Assembly: GCF_002224265.1 (NCBI RefSeq)
Contig: NZ_CP012881.1
Coordinates: forward strand, 1,736,001 to 1,800,000
DNA: 64,000 bases
Reading direction: 5' to 3'
From: Vibrio vulnificus NBRC 15645 = ATCC 27562
GTDB taxonomy: Bacteria; Pseudomonadota; Gammaproteobacteria; Enterobacterales; Vibrionaceae
Shown here: positions 1 through 9,083 of the stretch, one piece after another
How positions within the stretch are numbered: position 1 is the first letter of the stretch
How the letters are laid out: each line of letters starts with the position of its first letter
Notes under the pieces: model-generated
Databases searched by the model: none
The model's input: the letters and a program-made list of their open reading frames with translations, nothing else
Told to the model about the DNA's origin: nothing
Translations under genes and position numbers: made by a program

Positions 1-747
1 TGTCACACCTATGCGTTTTAACCGATGCAGTTGCGAGGTTAACTCGGCGTTGATCTCATTGGCATGGTTGATGTGCGTGACCAAAATGACTTGCAAGCGC
101 GTTTGTTCTAGCAGCTGGCACAGTTCTGTTGTGATGCGTGCGGGTATCACAACAGGCAAACGCGAGTGAATTCGTAGTCGCTTGATGTGGGGGATGTCAG
201 CAATACGTTCAATTAGCCACTGTAACTCGTCATCTTTGGCCATCAAGGGATCGCCACCGGAAAAGATCACTTCATTCAGCGCGCTATTTTGTGCAATGTA
301 ATCGAGGCTTTGTTGCCAAACCGTTTTGCTGCCTTTGTTGTCTTGATAAGGGAAGTGACGGCGGAAACAATAGCGGCAGTTAATCGCGCACCCTCCTTTA
401 ACGATCATCAGCGCACGATTTTGGTACTTGTGCAGCAAGCCTGGAATCGCATTGTCTTGCTCTTCCAGTGGATCGACAGAATAGCCAGGGTGGATCTGGT
501 GTTCTTCATTGAGAGGGAGAACTTGGCGCAGAAGTGGATCATTGGGATTGCCTTTTTCCATTCTTTCAACAAAACTCTGCGGGACGCGCTGTGCGAATAA
601 TTTGCGTGCCGAGAACCCGTCTTGCCACGGAGTTGGATCGATTTCCAACATTTTGAGCAAGGTTGCAGGATCAGAGATCCCATTCGCTAGCTGTTTGAGC
701 CAGTTTTGCTCAACAGATTCGACTTTTCGGGTTATTATGTGCGGCAT
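1..747 (-). CDS. epmB: EF-P (R)-beta-lysylation pathway lysine 2,3-aminomutase EpmB (C-terminus outside window)
   Basis: Radical-SAM enzyme that converts alpha-lysine to (R)-beta-lysine, which EpmA then attaches to EF-P. About 249 N-terminal residues are present; the frame stays open through base 1, so roughly a quarter of the protein is missing. The protein begins MPHIITRK, very like the E. coli start. The radical-SAM cluster motif CAINCRYC is read near bases 365-395 and is followed by FRRHFPY; SGGDPLMAKD and RLRIHSR are also typical. It is divergent from efp with only 32 bases between the start codons, so the two promoters must overlap coding DNA. Identity is clear from the family motifs and the efp linkage. 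Confidence 0.95.
   Translation of the reverse strand, partial: MPHIITRKVESVEQNWLKQLANGISDPATLLKMLEIDPTPWQDGFSARKLFAQRVPQSFVERMEKGNPNDPLLRQVLPLNEEHQIHPGYSVDPLEEQDNAIPGLLHKYQNRALMIVKGGCAINCRYCFRRHFPYQDNKGSKTVWQQSLDYIAQNSALNEVIFSGGDPLMAKDDELQWLIERIADIPHIKRLRIHSRLPVVIPARITTELCQLLEQTRLQVILVTHINHANEINAELTSQLHRLKRIGVT
710..738 (+). promoter_or_regulatory. Possible efp promoter inside the 5' end of epmB
   Basis: TCAACA (710-715), a 17-base spacer and TATTAT (733-738) resemble a sigma-70 promoter placed to start efp transcription near 745. The 32-base gap between epmB and efp leaves no room for a full promoter elsewhere. This is inference from spacing and consensus only. Confidence 0.35.
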
Positions 748-779
748 TGAATTTAGCTCTAAGAATGTAAGAGGACAAA

Positions 780-1346
780 ATGGCTACAGTTAGCACTAAT
801 GAATTTAAAGGCGGCCTAAAACTCATGATCGATAGCGAGCCTTGCGTTATCTTGGAAAATGAGTACGTAAAACCGGGTAAAGGCCAAGCGTTCAACCGCG
901 TTAAAATTCGTAAACTTCTTTCTGGTAAAGTGCTAGAGAAAACATTCAAGTCTGGTGACACTTGTGAAGTGGCAGACGTAATGGATATCGACCTAGATTA
1001 TCTATATTCAGACGGCGAATTCTACCACTTTATGAACAACGAAACGTTCGAGCAAATTGCAGCAGACGCAAAAGCGGTTGGTGAGAGCGTTAAGTGGTTG
1101 GTTGAGAACAACACTTGTATGTTGACACTTTGGAACGGTAACCCGATTGCGGTAACACCACCAAACTTTGTTGAGTTAGAAGTGATTGAAACCGATCCGG
1201 GTCTAAAGGGTGATACTCAGGGTACAGGTGGTAAGCCTGCAACACTATCAACCGGTGCTGTTGTTCGTGTGCCGTTATTCATCCAAATCGGTGAAGTGAT
1301 CAAAGTTGATACACGTAGCTCAGAGTACGTGGGTCGCGTGAAGTAA
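780..1346 (+). CDS. efp: Translation elongation factor P
   Basis: Binds ribosomes stalled at polyproline stretches and promotes peptide bond formation. At 188 residues it has the standard bacterial length. The modification loop is PGKGQAF near residues 32-38; its lysine is the site that EpmA/EpmB beta-lysylate in E. coli. The C-terminal motif [12 protein letters not shown] is the usual EF-P ending. The start is preceded by AAGAGGA at good spacing. It is transcribed away from epmB and closed by a strong intrinsic terminator at 1366-1392. The presence of epmB beside it and epmA 6 kb away indicates the lysylation type rather than the rhamnosylation type. Confidence 0.98.
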   Translation: MATVSTNEFKGGLKLMIDSEPCVILENEYVKPGKGQAFNRVKIRKLLSGKVLEKTFKSGDTCEVADVMDIDLDYLYSDGEFYHFMNNETFEQIAADAKAVGESVKWLVENNTCMLTLWNGNPIAVTPPNFVELEVIETDPGLKGDTQGTGGKPATLSTGAVVRVPLFIQIGEVIKVDTRSSEYVGRVK

Positions 1347-1365
1347 TTTCAGCCCGATAGTTTCT

Positions 1366-1392
1366 AAAAAGGTCGCCTTGGCGGCCTTTTTT
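1366..1392 (+). terminator. Intrinsic terminator of efp
   Basis: AAGGTCGCC, loop TT, then GGCGGCCTT and a run of T. One G-T wobble lies in the stem. A 24-base stretch of this terminator recurs exactly at 2199-2222. Confidence 0.85.
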
Positions 1393-1593
1393 ATTTCGGA
1401 CAGAGTTTGTTGTCGACGTGTGGTGAGGCATCTGTCATTTGGCGCTCGTTTATTGATTGTATGCATCGCCAATTTACATTTGCTAACAATAAGGGATTGA
1501 TTGCATTTCTAAGTCTCAAAAATGAGTCATTTGTTTTGTTAATATCGACTTACTTTATGGAATCAATATCACATTTATAAAACGGATGACGTT

Positions 1594-2178
1594 ATGACGA
1601 TGAAACCACTCTCTCTACTCGCCATTATTGCGAGTTCACTCAGCCTTTCAGTACAAGCTGAATCCAATACTGCTAATGCATTTTCAGTAAGTTACAATCA
1701 ACCCGATAGCGGTTTGTGCCAGTTTAGCGAAGATCTTGGAGCAACCACTTTCGATGTGCGCTCAGGCAAGCTTTGGGCTTGTAGTGAAATGGGGTGGGTA
1801 TATTTTGAATCTGTTAGCCCATTGCAGTGTGATGGTTTGCGCACAGAAGAAGAGTTAGCAAACTACAAAGCATGGAAAAAAGGCAGCTATCGCAGTGGCG
1901 CGTTAGTAGTGCACAACGGCCAACTGTACAAAGCAAGAAGTTGGACCAACGGTGAACCGGGCAAGGCAGAAGAGTGGGAATTAGAAGGTATCTATCCTAC
2001 GGGGCCTTCACGTTGGAGTTCGGTAGAGCAGTACCATTCAGGTAGCCAAGTGGTTTACATGGGGCATGTTTACCAATCCTCTAGCTGGTCAAAAAACACC
2101 AATCCAGCGAAAGAAGCGTACAAGTCAGGCTGGAAAAAATGGAAGTACGTTGGTCCATTTGAGTGCCCCAATTCATAA
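1594..2178 (+). CDS. Secreted protein with two chitin-binding-like (CBM5/12-type) modules
   Basis: A 194-residue protein with a clear Sec signal peptide (hydrophobic core LLAIIASSLSLS, cleavage near VQA-ES, residues 20-23). After a short Cys-containing region (residues 40-75) come two related modules, about residues 88-132 and 137-190. Each has the aromatic pattern of CBM5/12 carbohydrate-binding domains: Y..GS/GALVV..GQLYKARSW and Y.SGSQVVYMGHVYQSSSW, followed by a late W. No catalytic domain is present. GGAT seven bases before ATG 1594 favours that start over the ATG at 1600. It is a lone gene between two terminators. The natural guess is a chitin or glycan adhesin, or an accessory binding protein. 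I recognise the fold type but not a named gene. Confidence 0.65.
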   Translation: MTMKPLSLLAIIASSLSLSVQAESNTANAFSVSYNQPDSGLCQFSEDLGATTFDVRSGKLWACSEMGWVYFESVSPLQCDGLRTEEELANYKAWKKGSYRSGALVVHNGQLYKARSWTNGEPGKAEEWELEGIYPTGPSRWSSVEQYHSGSQVVYMGHVYQSSSWSKNTNPAKEAYKSGWKKWKYVGPFECPNS

Positions 2179-2198
2179 ATCAGATGCAGATATACCAG

Positions 2199-2222
2199 AA
2201 GGTCGCCTTGGCGGCCTTTTTT
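2199..2222 (+). terminator. Intrinsic terminator, exact copy of the efp terminator core
   Basis: AAGGTCGCC, TT loop, GGCGGCCTT and T run. It follows the stop of the secreted binding protein by 20 bases and matches the efp terminator over 24 bases. Confidence 0.85.
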
Positions 2223-2402
2223 GCGTTTTGTTCAAAACAATAGCTCTGTCCAATATTCGGAAAAAGTTAATTATTTTGGTGAATCTTTCGACTATTCCTT
2301 TCTGTCTTAAATTGTTACATTTGTACCTGTTGTTAATGAGGTAGATAACACCTTGGTTTATTTAGTTTTATCTCATAAACAACCATGCAAAGGAGAATAA
2401 TA

Positions 2403-3806
2403 ATGAACAACTCAAACCTAGGACAAAGTTTGAAAGTGGAAGAAAGACGTCAGTTGCTTCGCCGTGGCATCAAAACGGCGATTATTGGTGTGCCGTTGTT
2501 GGCGCTAGGACTCACCATCAATAGCTCGGTGTTAATGACTGATGCGGGCTATAGCTACGTGCACCAGAACAATATTACTGGTGAGTTGGATGTGTTTACC
2601 GAGCCTGGTATTCATTTCCGCATGCCGTTTTTATCGAAAATCACCCAGTATGATCAGGTGATCACGGTGTCGTTTGGTAACAATGCAGGTGAGGATTTCT
2701 ATCAGCGTTTGGACCCGGTGCAAGTGCGATTTGCCGATACGTATATAGGGCAAATTCCAGTGACGTTCCGCTTTAAGTTGAGCACAGATCCGGAAGCGTT
2801 AATCAAAATGCACCGTGAGTTTCGCAACAATAGCAACTTGATTGATGCACTGTTGGTGAAAAACGCGCGTAACGTCACCGTGATCACCGCTACCCAGTAC
2901 ACGGGTGAAGAGTTTTTCCAAGGTGGCTTAAACCAGTTTAAATCGAAACTGGGTGATCAACTACGTGAAGGGATTTATCTGACCGAGCGTCGTCAAGTGG
3001 AAGTGGAAGAGTTGGATTTGGCTCCGGTTGGCGTTGATCAATCAAATGCGAATCAGCTACAGCGTACTAATCAGCTAGTATGGAAAACCGTACCAGTGTT
3101 GGATGGGACCGGTCAGCCGATTCGCCAAGATAATCCACTGCAGCAATATGGTATTCAGGTTACTCAGGTCACCATTGGTGATCCTCAGCCTGAAAAGCAG
3201 TTGGATCAATTACTGGCGGATAAAAAGCGTTTAGTGGCTGATCGTATTCGAGCGATTCAAGAGCAGGAAACATCGAAAGCGCAGGCGGAAACGGAACAAC
3301 TTCGTAAAGAAATTCAGCGTACTCGTGAAGTACAAGACGCTCAGCGTCAAAAAGAGTTGGCGATCATCTCGCAGCAAAAGGATGTTGAAGTGGCACGCCA
3401 AATCGCTGAACGCGAAATTGTCGAAGTGGAGAAAACCAAGCGTCTTGCGGAAGTGGAAAAAGAGAAAGAGCTGGCGATAGCGGAAGCCAACCTTGCGATT
3501 CAAAAAGCCAACTCACTTTCTGCTGAGTTTGAAGCGAAAGCGATTTTAGAAAAAGGTCGTGCTGAAGCGGAAGTGCTTAAAGCGAAATACGCGGCATTAG
3601 GGGCCAACCGAGAAGTGTATTTGGCTGAGCTAAACCGAGATGTGGCCAATTCGCTGTACAATAATCTGCAAAACTTCCAAGTGCAGATGCCACAGAACTA
3701 TATTGGTGGCAGTGATGAAACGGGGTTGAAAACAAACTTAGACGTCATTACGGGGTTCGGCGCACTTGGCTTGATGGACCAAACCAAGAAAGTGGTCAAT
3801 AAATAA
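2403..3806 (+). CDS. SPFH/band 7 (prohibitin-flotillin superfamily) membrane protein
   Basis: A 467-residue protein. One transmembrane segment near residues 26-45 (TAIIGVPLLALGLTI) is followed by a band 7 domain (about 50-290; GYSYVHQNNITGELDVFTEPGIHF is cut here to show only the PGIHF-type turn) and then a long charged coiled coil (about 285-420; repeated E-K-Q-R and AEAE/EVEK patterns) ending in a short tail. This architecture suits an oligomeric membrane scaffold. ATG 2403 is chosen because AAGGAG (2389-2394) sits eight bases before it; an ATG at 2385 has no such site. It is monocistronic, converging on frdD with a shared terminator. It is distinct from HflK and HflC encoded later in the window. 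The function of this subgroup is unknown to me. Confidence 0.8.
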   Translation: MNNSNLGQSLKVEERRQLLRRGIKTAIIGVPLLALGLTINSSVLMTDAGYSYVHQNNITGELDVFTEPGIHFRMPFLSKITQYDQVITVSFGNNAGEDFYQRLDPVQVRFADTYIGQIPVTFRFKLSTDPEALIKMHREFRNNSNLIDALLVKNARNVTVITATQYTGEEFFQGGLNQFKSKLGDQLREGIYLTERRQVEVEELDLAPVGVDQSNANQLQRTNQLVWKTVPVLDGTGQPIRQDNPLQQYGIQVTQVTIGDPQPEKQLDQLLADKKRLVADRIRAIQEQETSKAQAETEQLRKEIQRTREVQDAQRQKELAIISQQKDVEVARQIAEREIVEVEKTKRLAEVEKEKELAIAEANLAIQKANSLSAEFEAKAILEKGRAEAEVLKAKYAALGANREVYLAELNRDVANSLYNNLQNFQVQMPQNYIGGSDETGLKTNLDVITGFGALGLMDQTKKVVNK

Positions 3807-3828
3807 AGCAGTTGAAACAATGGCAATA

Positions 3829-3855
3829 AAAAAGCTGGCGACAAGCCAGCTTTTT
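3829..3855. terminator. Bidirectional terminator between the SPFH gene and frdD
   Basis: AAAAAGCTGGC, loop GACAA, GCCAGCTTTTT: an 11-bp perfect stem with T runs in both orientations between convergent genes. Confidence 0.9.
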
Positions 3856-3874
3856 CTTTTTCAGTGCGCCATGC

Positions 3875-4252
3875 TTACAGCATGAAAATGAACACCACCG
3901 CCAAGGCTGAAATCAATCCAGCAATCGCGTAACAGGCAATTTTGCCGACCACGCCAGTGTGGAATTTGAGATCATGCATGCCGTGGTGAACACGGTGCAT
4001 CGCATGCCACATTGGTAAGGCCAGTGTCGCGATGATAAACAATGCGCCGATGATGCTGGTGGCAAAGCTCACCACTCGGTCGTAACTCAGCGCTTCTGCA
4101 CTGATCACGCCCATTGGCACAAGAATACCCAGTACCAAAACAGTAACCGGTGTGATCATGGCAAACCAAGTACCGCCTGCACCAAACAGGCTCCACCAAA
4201 CTGGCTCATCAGAACGTTTTGGCGCTCTATCTACGTTGTAATTCGGTTTCAT
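3875..4252 (-). CDS. frdD: Fumarate reductase subunit D (membrane anchor)
   Basis: Hydrophobic 125-residue protein with three transmembrane helices (about 27-48, 65-85, 100-122). The pattern HRVHHGMHD in the loop before the third helix is typical of FrdD. With FrdC it anchors the FrdAB catalytic pair and passes electrons from quinol to fumarate. It is the last gene of frdABCD, 12 bases after frdC, and ends just before a bidirectional terminator. Confidence 0.96.
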   Translation of the reverse strand: MKPNYNVDRAPKRSDEPVWWSLFGAGGTWFAMITPVTVLVLGILVPMGVISAEALSYDRVVSFATSIIGALFIIATLALPMWHAMHRVHHGMHDLKFHTGVVGKIACYAIAGLISALAVVFIFML

Positions 4253-4264
4253 CGTTAAAGCTCC

Positions 4265-4648
4265 TTACACCACGATAAGTACGATCAGTGAGATAAATGC
4301 CACCGCCGCCCACTGAGCGAGCACGATGATTTTTTTATCAACAGGTTTGCCCTTCAAACGAATTGGCATGACCTGAGGCATCATACTGAAGAAGGTGTGA
4401 GCATGAAGTAGGCTGCCGAGTAAGGCGACGATGTTAATCGCGATCACCACTGGATTCGCCATAAAGTTCAGCCATGTTTGCCAAGCTTCTGGCCCTTTCA
4501 CCAGAGAACCCAAACCGACAGTCAAGAACAGGGTGAAGAGAATCAGTGGCAGCACCGTCGCTTCACGTAGCATGTAGAAGCGGTAGAATGGGTGATCTTT
4601 CCACCAAGTGCGTTTTACTTCACGAACGTAAGGTTTACGATTACTCAT
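4265..4648 (-). CDS. frdC: Fumarate reductase subunit C (membrane anchor)
   Basis: A 127-residue membrane protein starting MSNRKPYVREVKRTWW, the family's usual amphipathic opening, followed by three hydrophobic helices. It forms the quinol-binding anchor of menaquinol:fumarate oxidoreductase together with FrdD. It starts two bases after frdB, consistent with tight translational coupling. Confidence 0.96.
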   Translation of the reverse strand: MSNRKPYVREVKRTWWKDHPFYRFYMLREATVLPLILFTLFLTVGLGSLVKGPEAWQTWLNFMANPVVIAINIVALLGSLLHAHTFFSMMPQVMPIRLKGKPVDKKIIVLAQWAAVAFISLIVLIVV

Positions 4649-4650
4649 TC

Positions 4651-5391
4651 TTATGCCTCCTGTGGTTTCAGCATTGCAATGACGAAGTCCATTGATGACT
4701 CGACTTTGCCTTGGTTAACCGCGGCAGCAGGATCAACATTCTTCGGACAAACTTCAGAACAGTAGCCAACAAACGTACAGCCCCACGCACCGTTTTCACC
4801 ATTGATCAGCTTCATACGTTCTGCTTTACCATTGTCACGGCTATCTAGGTTGTAGCGGTGTGCCAAAGTCAGTGCTGCTGGACCAATGAACTCTGGGTTC
4901 AAACCGAACTGTGGACACGCTGCGTAGCAAAGACCACAGTTAATACAACCCGCGAACTGCTTGTATTTTGCCAGCTGTTCAGGGGTTTGTAGGTTAGTAC
5001 CATCTTCTGGTTTGCGGTCGTTGCCAATGATGTAAGGTTTGATCGCTTCTAGGCGCTCGATGAACGGCGTCATATCGACAATCAAATCTTTCTCGATTGG
5101 GAAGTTTGCTAATGGCTCGATTTTCACGCCATCTGGGTAGTCGCGCAGGAAGCTCTTACACGCCAGTTTTGGCACGCCGTTGACCATGATGCCGCACGAG
5201 CCACAAATCGCCATACGACAAGACCAACGGTAAGAGAGGTTTTTGTCGAGATGATCTTTAACGTAGCCCAGAGCATCAAGTACCGACATGGTTTCATCAA
5301 ACGGGACTTCGAAAGCTTGAAAACGAGGTTCTGCGTCTGTTGCTGGGTCGTAACGCAGAATGTCTACTTTTTGAATGCGGTTTGCCGACAT
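4651..5391 (-). CDS. frdB: Fumarate reductase iron-sulfur subunit
   Basis: A 246-residue electron-transfer subunit. The [2Fe-2S] ligands are seen in [10 protein letters not shown] (about residues 58-67) with a later Cys. The [4Fe-4S] and [3Fe-4S] ligands are in [12 protein letters not shown] (about 149-160) and [12 protein letters not shown] (about 205-216). It carries electrons between the membrane anchor and the flavin subunit during anaerobic fumarate respiration. Its ATG shares one base with the frdA stop (TAATG), a classic coupling arrangement. Confidence 0.98.
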   Translation of the reverse strand: MSANRIQKVDILRYDPATDAEPRFQAFEVPFDETMSVLDALGYVKDHLDKNLSYRWSCRMAICGSCGIMVNGVPKLACKSFLRDYPDGVKIEPLANFPIEKDLIVDMTPFIERLEAIKPYIIGNDRKPEDGTNLQTPEQLAKYKQFAGCINCGLCYAACPQFGLNPEFIGPAALTLAHRYNLDSRDNGKAERMKLINGENGAWGCTFVGYCSEVCPKNVDPAAAVNQGKVESSMDFVIAMLKPQEA

Positions 5392-7208
5392 TATGCTTGC
5401 TCCTCTGCGTTTTTCTCTGCGGCCTTAGCGGCTTCTTCAGCGGCAGCTTTCTCTGCTGCTTCACCATACAAACGTGCTTTAGGCTGAGACTTAGTGATAG
5501 TCACGTCGCTGTAGCTGATGTTTGGTGCTTGATCTTCTTGGAAGAAAGCCAAAGAGTGCTTGAGGAAGTTCACGTCATCACGATCGGTACAGCCGTCGTC
5601 AAGACGTTGGTGAGCACCACGAGATTCTTTACGTAGAATCGCAGAGTGAACCATTGCTTCCGCCACTTCTAGGCCGTAACCCACTTCGATTGCGTAGAGA
5701 AGGTCGGTGTTGAACACTTTGCCTTTATCTTTGATGCTGATGCGCTTGTAACGCGCTTTAAGCTCAGTGATCTTATCGATAGTGGCTTGCATCAAATCTT
5801 CTTGGCGGTAGATACCACAGCCCGCTTCCATGGTGTGACCCATTTCCGTGCGGATATCTGCCCAGTTCTCATCGCCTTCTTGGTTCATTAGCGCTGCGAT
5901 ACGCTCTTCAACCGCTTTCACTTGTGCAGCGATAGACGCGTCGTTCCAGCCTTTGAATTCAGCCGCGCGTTTCACCGCTTGCTCACCCGCAACGCGGCCA
6001 AACACCACAAATTCTGCTAGTGAGTTCGAACCAAGGCGGTTTGCACCGTGCAGACCAACAGAAGCACATTCGCCAACCGCGAACAGGCCTTTAATGCGTG
6101 TTTCACACTGTTTGTCCGTTTCAATACCACCCATGGTGTAGTGAACCGTTGGACGAATTGGAATCGGCTCTTTTGCTGGGTCAACGTTCACATACGCTTT
6201 GGCAAGTTCACAAATGAACGGTAGACGCTCTTGCAGGTATTCTTCGCCTAGGTGGCGCAAATCTAGGTGTACCACGTCACCGAGAGGGTGCTTGATGGTG
6301 TTGCCTTTCTGCTGCTCGTGCCAGAACGCTTGAGAAACTTTGTCACGTGGACCAAGTTCCATGTATTTGTTCTTCGGCTGGCCAACCGGTGTTTCTGGGC
6401 CCATGCCGTAGTCTTGCAGGTAACGGTAGCCGTTTTTGTTAACAATGATACCGCCTTCACCACGACAACCTTCGGTCATCAGGATACCGGTGCCTGGTAG
6501 GCCCGTTGGATGGTATTGAACAAATTCCATATCGCGTAGAGGAACGCCGTGACGGTAAGCCATTGCCATACCATCGCCCGTTACAATACCGCCGTTGGTG
6601 TTACAGTGATAAACGCGACCTGCACCACCGGTTGCAAGCACTACGGATTTCGCTTTGATCGTGACCAACTCACCTTCTGCCATGTGGATGGCGATCAGGC
6701 CTTGAACTTCACCGTCATCAACAAGCAGATCCACCACAAAGTACTCATCAAAGCGGTTGATGTTTGAGTACTTCATTGAAGTTTGGAATAGGGTGTGTAG
6801 CATGTGGAAGCCAGTTTTGTCTGCCGCAAACCACGTACGCTCAACTTTCATACCGCCAAAGCGACGAACGTTGACTTCGCCATTCTCCTTACGGCTCCAT
6901 GGGCAACCCCATTGCTCCATTTGGATCATTTCGCGTGTCGCGTTTTCAACAAAGTATTCAACAACATCCTGTTCACAAAGCCAGTCACCACCACCAACGG
7001 TATCGTTGAAGTGATTGTCTAGGCTATCCTCATCCTTGATAACTGCTGCTGAGCCACCTTCTGCTGCGACCGTATGAGAACGCATTGGGTAAACCTTAGA
7101 AATTAAGGCTACTTCCAGATCCGGGTTTGCTTCAGCCGCTGCAATAGCAGTACGAAGACCAGCGCCGCCTGCGCCGATGACTGCGATATCTGTGATGATA
7201 GTTTGCAC
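5391..7208 (-). CDS. frdA: Fumarate reductase flavoprotein subunit
   Basis: A 605-residue catalytic subunit reducing fumarate to succinate. The dinucleotide-binding motif [10 protein letters not shown] is at residues 11-20 and the covalent-FAD histidine is in [21 protein letters not shown]-like and [10 protein letters not shown] motifs follow. I place the start at a GTG (7208-7206) because TGGAGG lies just upstream and the resulting N-terminus, [14 protein letters not shown], matches the family. A longer open frame reaches 7361 but adds an unsupported 51 residues. It heads frdABCD. A near-perfect CRP site lies 179 bases upstream. Confidence 0.97.
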   Translation of the reverse strand: MQTIITDIAVIGAGGAGLRTAIAAAEANPDLEVALISKVYPMRSHTVAAEGGSAAVIKDEDSLDNHFNDTVGGGDWLCEQDVVEYFVENATREMIQMEQWGCPWSRKENGEVNVRRFGGMKVERTWFAADKTGFHMLHTLFQTSMKYSNINRFDEYFVVDLLVDDGEVQGLIAIHMAEGELVTIKAKSVVLATGGAGRVYHCNTNGGIVTGDGMAMAYRHGVPLRDMEFVQYHPTGLPGTGILMTEGCRGEGGIIVNKNGYRYLQDYGMGPETPVGQPKNKYMELGPRDKVSQAFWHEQQKGNTIKHPLGDVVHLDLRHLGEEYLQERLPFICELAKAYVNVDPAKEPIPIRPTVHYTMGGIETDKQCETRIKGLFAVGECASVGLHGANRLGSNSLAEFVVFGRVAGEQAVKRAAEFKGWNDASIAAQVKAVEERIAALMNQEGDENWADIRTEMGHTMEAGCGIYRQEDLMQATIDKITELKARYKRISIKDKGKVFNTDLLYAIEVGYGLEVAEAMVHSAILRKESRGAHQRLDDGCTDRDDVNFLKHSLAFFQEDQAPNISYSDVTITKSQPKARLYGEAAEKAAAEEAAKAAEKNAEEQA

Positions 7209-7612
7209 AGTTATCCTCCAGTGTGTGAGTGCGGAAATCCGCTTGTTATTGTGAGATAGGGGCGTAGACAAACGCATACTCCCCAAAAGTAGTAGTGACA
7301 GTGTAGAAGAGCTTTGTGATAGAAAAATTGATGTATTTAGGTTTTTGCTTCGGAAATGCAAATATGAGCATAGAATTTATAGGTTATGTGATAACTGTCA
7401 CGGCAGCTTGTGTTGAGGATTCAACTGCTTGAGCTGCAAGGTGTTAATTGGATGTTGCCGATGATTTTTATCATCAATAATCGCAACCAATTTGTTGCTG
7501 TTTTTAGCTTGTACAACGTTGTTTTTGTGCTCAATAGCGATTGAGAAGTTGCTTGCAAAGGCTGAAGAAGGTGGTAAGTTCCACCGCAGAGTTATTGAGT
7601 TGAGAGTCAAAA
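7209..7612. other. Divergent intergenic region between frdA and epmA
   Basis: About 400 bases, AT-rich, without a credible gene. It must hold the promoters of frdABCD (leftward) and epmA (rightward). A strong CRP-type dyad is at 7387-7402. I could not find a good FNR box (TTGAT-N4-ATCAA); the closest, near 7464, matches only its right half. Confidence 0.7.
7387..7402. promoter_or_regulatory. CRP-binding-site-like dyad
   Basis: TGTGA-TAACTG-TCACG matches the TGTGA-N6-TCACA consensus at nine of ten core positions. It lies between divergent frdA and epmA, about 210 bases before the epmA start. CRP itself is encoded in this window at 57003-57635. Confidence 0.65.
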
Positions 7613-8584
7613 ATGCAAGCCGATTGGAAACCGACCGCATCAATTGAACAGCTGCGTCAACGCGCCGTTTTGATTGCCAATATCCGTCAATTTTTTGCCC
7701 AGAGAGGGGTGTTGGAAGTGGATACGCCAGCGATGAGCCACGCCACGGTTACCGATATCCATCTGCATACGTTCCAAACCGAGTTTGTGGGGCCTGGTTA
7801 TGCTCAGGGGCGTCACCTTCACTTGATGACTAGTCCAGAATTTCATATGAAGCGTTTATTGGCGGCGGGAAGTGGCTGTATCTACCAAATGGCCAAGGCA
7901 TTTCGTAATGAAGAGAATGGCCGTCACCACAATCCAGAGTTCACTATGCTGGAGTGGTATCGCGTTGGTTTTGATCATCACCAACTGATGGATGAAATGG
8001 ATGATTTACTGCAACTGACACTCAAGTGTGGGGCTGCTGAACGCATGACGTATCAGCAAGCGTTTCTCTCTGTGCTGGGTGTTTGTCCGCTAGAAGGCTC
8101 CATGGCGGAGCTGAAAATCGTCGCAGCAAGGTTAGGTTTGAGTGATATCGCAGAGCCAGAAGAGGATCGTGATACCTTGCTACAACTGCTCTTTAGCATC
8201 GGTGTGGAAGCTAAGATTGGTCAGCAGGTGCCGGCATTTGTTTACGATTTTCCTGCCTCTCAAGCGGCATTGGCGAAGATTAACCCGAATGATTCTCGTG
8301 TTGCAGATCGCTTTGAGGTGTACTTTAAAGGTATCGAGCTAGCGAATGGTTTTCATGAGCTCGACAACCCACAAGAGCAGCTGACACGCTTTGAGCAAGA
8401 CAACGCGAAGCGTATTGATATGGGGCTGACTCCACAACCGATAGATTACCATCTGATTGCGGCATTGGAATCGGGTTTACCTGCTTGTGCTGGGGTGGCA
8501 TTAGGCGTTGATCGCTTGATTATGTTGGCGCTTGGCTGTACTCACATCGATGAGATCACCGCTTTTCCTTTTCCTATTGCGTGA
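7613..8584 (+). CDS. epmA: EF-P lysine lysyltransferase (EF-P--(R)-beta-lysine ligase)
   Basis: A 323-residue paralogue of the class II lysyl-tRNA synthetase catalytic domain without the N-terminal anticodon-binding domain. It activates (R)-beta-lysine and transfers it to the EF-P lysine. Motif 2 appears as [17 protein letters not shown] (about residues 96-112) and motif 3 as [11 protein letters not shown] (near 300). The lack of the anticodon-binding domain separates it from LysS. It completes the EpmA-EpmB-EF-P set in this window. The next gene starts at or very near its stop. Confidence 0.97.
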   Translation: MQADWKPTASIEQLRQRAVLIANIRQFFAQRGVLEVDTPAMSHATVTDIHLHTFQTEFVGPGYAQGRHLHLMTSPEFHMKRLLAAGSGCIYQMAKAFRNEENGRHHNPEFTMLEWYRVGFDHHQLMDEMDDLLQLTLKCGAAERMTYQQAFLSVLGVCPLEGSMAELKIVAARLGLSDIAEPEEDRDTLLQLLFSIGVEAKIGQQVPAFVYDFPASQAALAKINPNDSRVADRFEVYFKGIELANGFHELDNPQEQLTRFEQDNAKRIDMGLTPQPIDYHLIAALESGLPACAGVALGVDRLIMLALGCTHIDEITAFPFPIA

Positions 8585-8592
8585 GAATCGCT

Positions 8593-8961
8593 ATGAAAAA
8601 ACGGTATTTGTTGCTTATTTATGCGTCCTTAATCGCATTTTTATCATTGCGTTCTTCGAGCGGATTACAAGATTGGGGCGACATTCCGAACCTAGATAAG
8701 CTGCAGCATTTCATGGCGTACAGCTGTTTCTCGCTGCTCGCGGCAGTCAGTGTAAGGCATTGGTGGCAACGTGGTGTTGCCGCTTTCGCTATTTTGCTCT
8801 TTAGCGGTGGGATCGAATTGGCACAAGCTTACGTTGGTAGGGAAAGCTCGTGGTTTGATCTGTTGGCGAACTTATCTGGGATTATACTAGGCTTACTAAC
8901 GTATAAGCTCTATTGCGTTTATCGATCTCGAAATGTGAAATCGATATACTCCAATGACTAG
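8593..8961 (+). CDS. VanZ-like family small membrane protein
   Basis: A 122-residue protein with three or four hydrophobic helices (about 3-20, 37-55, 62-80, 93-112). The pattern DKLQHFMAY followed by GGIELAQAYVGRESSWFDLLAN is characteristic of VanZ/YjeX-like proteins: conserved acidic and His residues at helix ends. ATG 8593 (MKKRYLLL) is preferred; a GTG at 8581 overlapping the epmA stop is possible and would add four residues. It probably forms an operon with epmA. VanZ itself gives teicoplanin resistance in enterococci, but no function should be transferred on this similarity. Confidence 0.75.
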   Translation: MKKRYLLLIYASLIAFLSLRSSSGLQDWGDIPNLDKLQHFMAYSCFSLLAAVSVRHWWQRGVAAFAILLFSGGIELAQAYVGRESSWFDLLANLSGIILGLLTYKLYCVYRSRNVKSIYSND

Positions 8962-9083
8962 GTCGTTTTTCTCTTTTTCCTAATATACGATTTTATTCAC
9001 GGAATAGGATCGGTTAGCAGGGGAAGATAAGCGAGCCCAGTGAGCAAGTTTTATCTTTCTAAGAAAGGGATTACACCACAATA

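Noticed and set aside
7209..7361. 51-residue N-terminal extension of FrdA
   Set aside because: A GTG with a good ribosome site at 7208 gives the conserved FrdA N-terminus and length.
7461..7485. Possible FNR box upstream of frdA (ATTTT-TATC-ATCAA)
   Set aside because: Only the right half-site matches TTGAT-N4-ATCAA; too weak to call.
7398..7643. 81-codon minus-strand frame between frdA and epmA
   Set aside because: It overlaps the epmA start and the promoter region and has no family resemblance.
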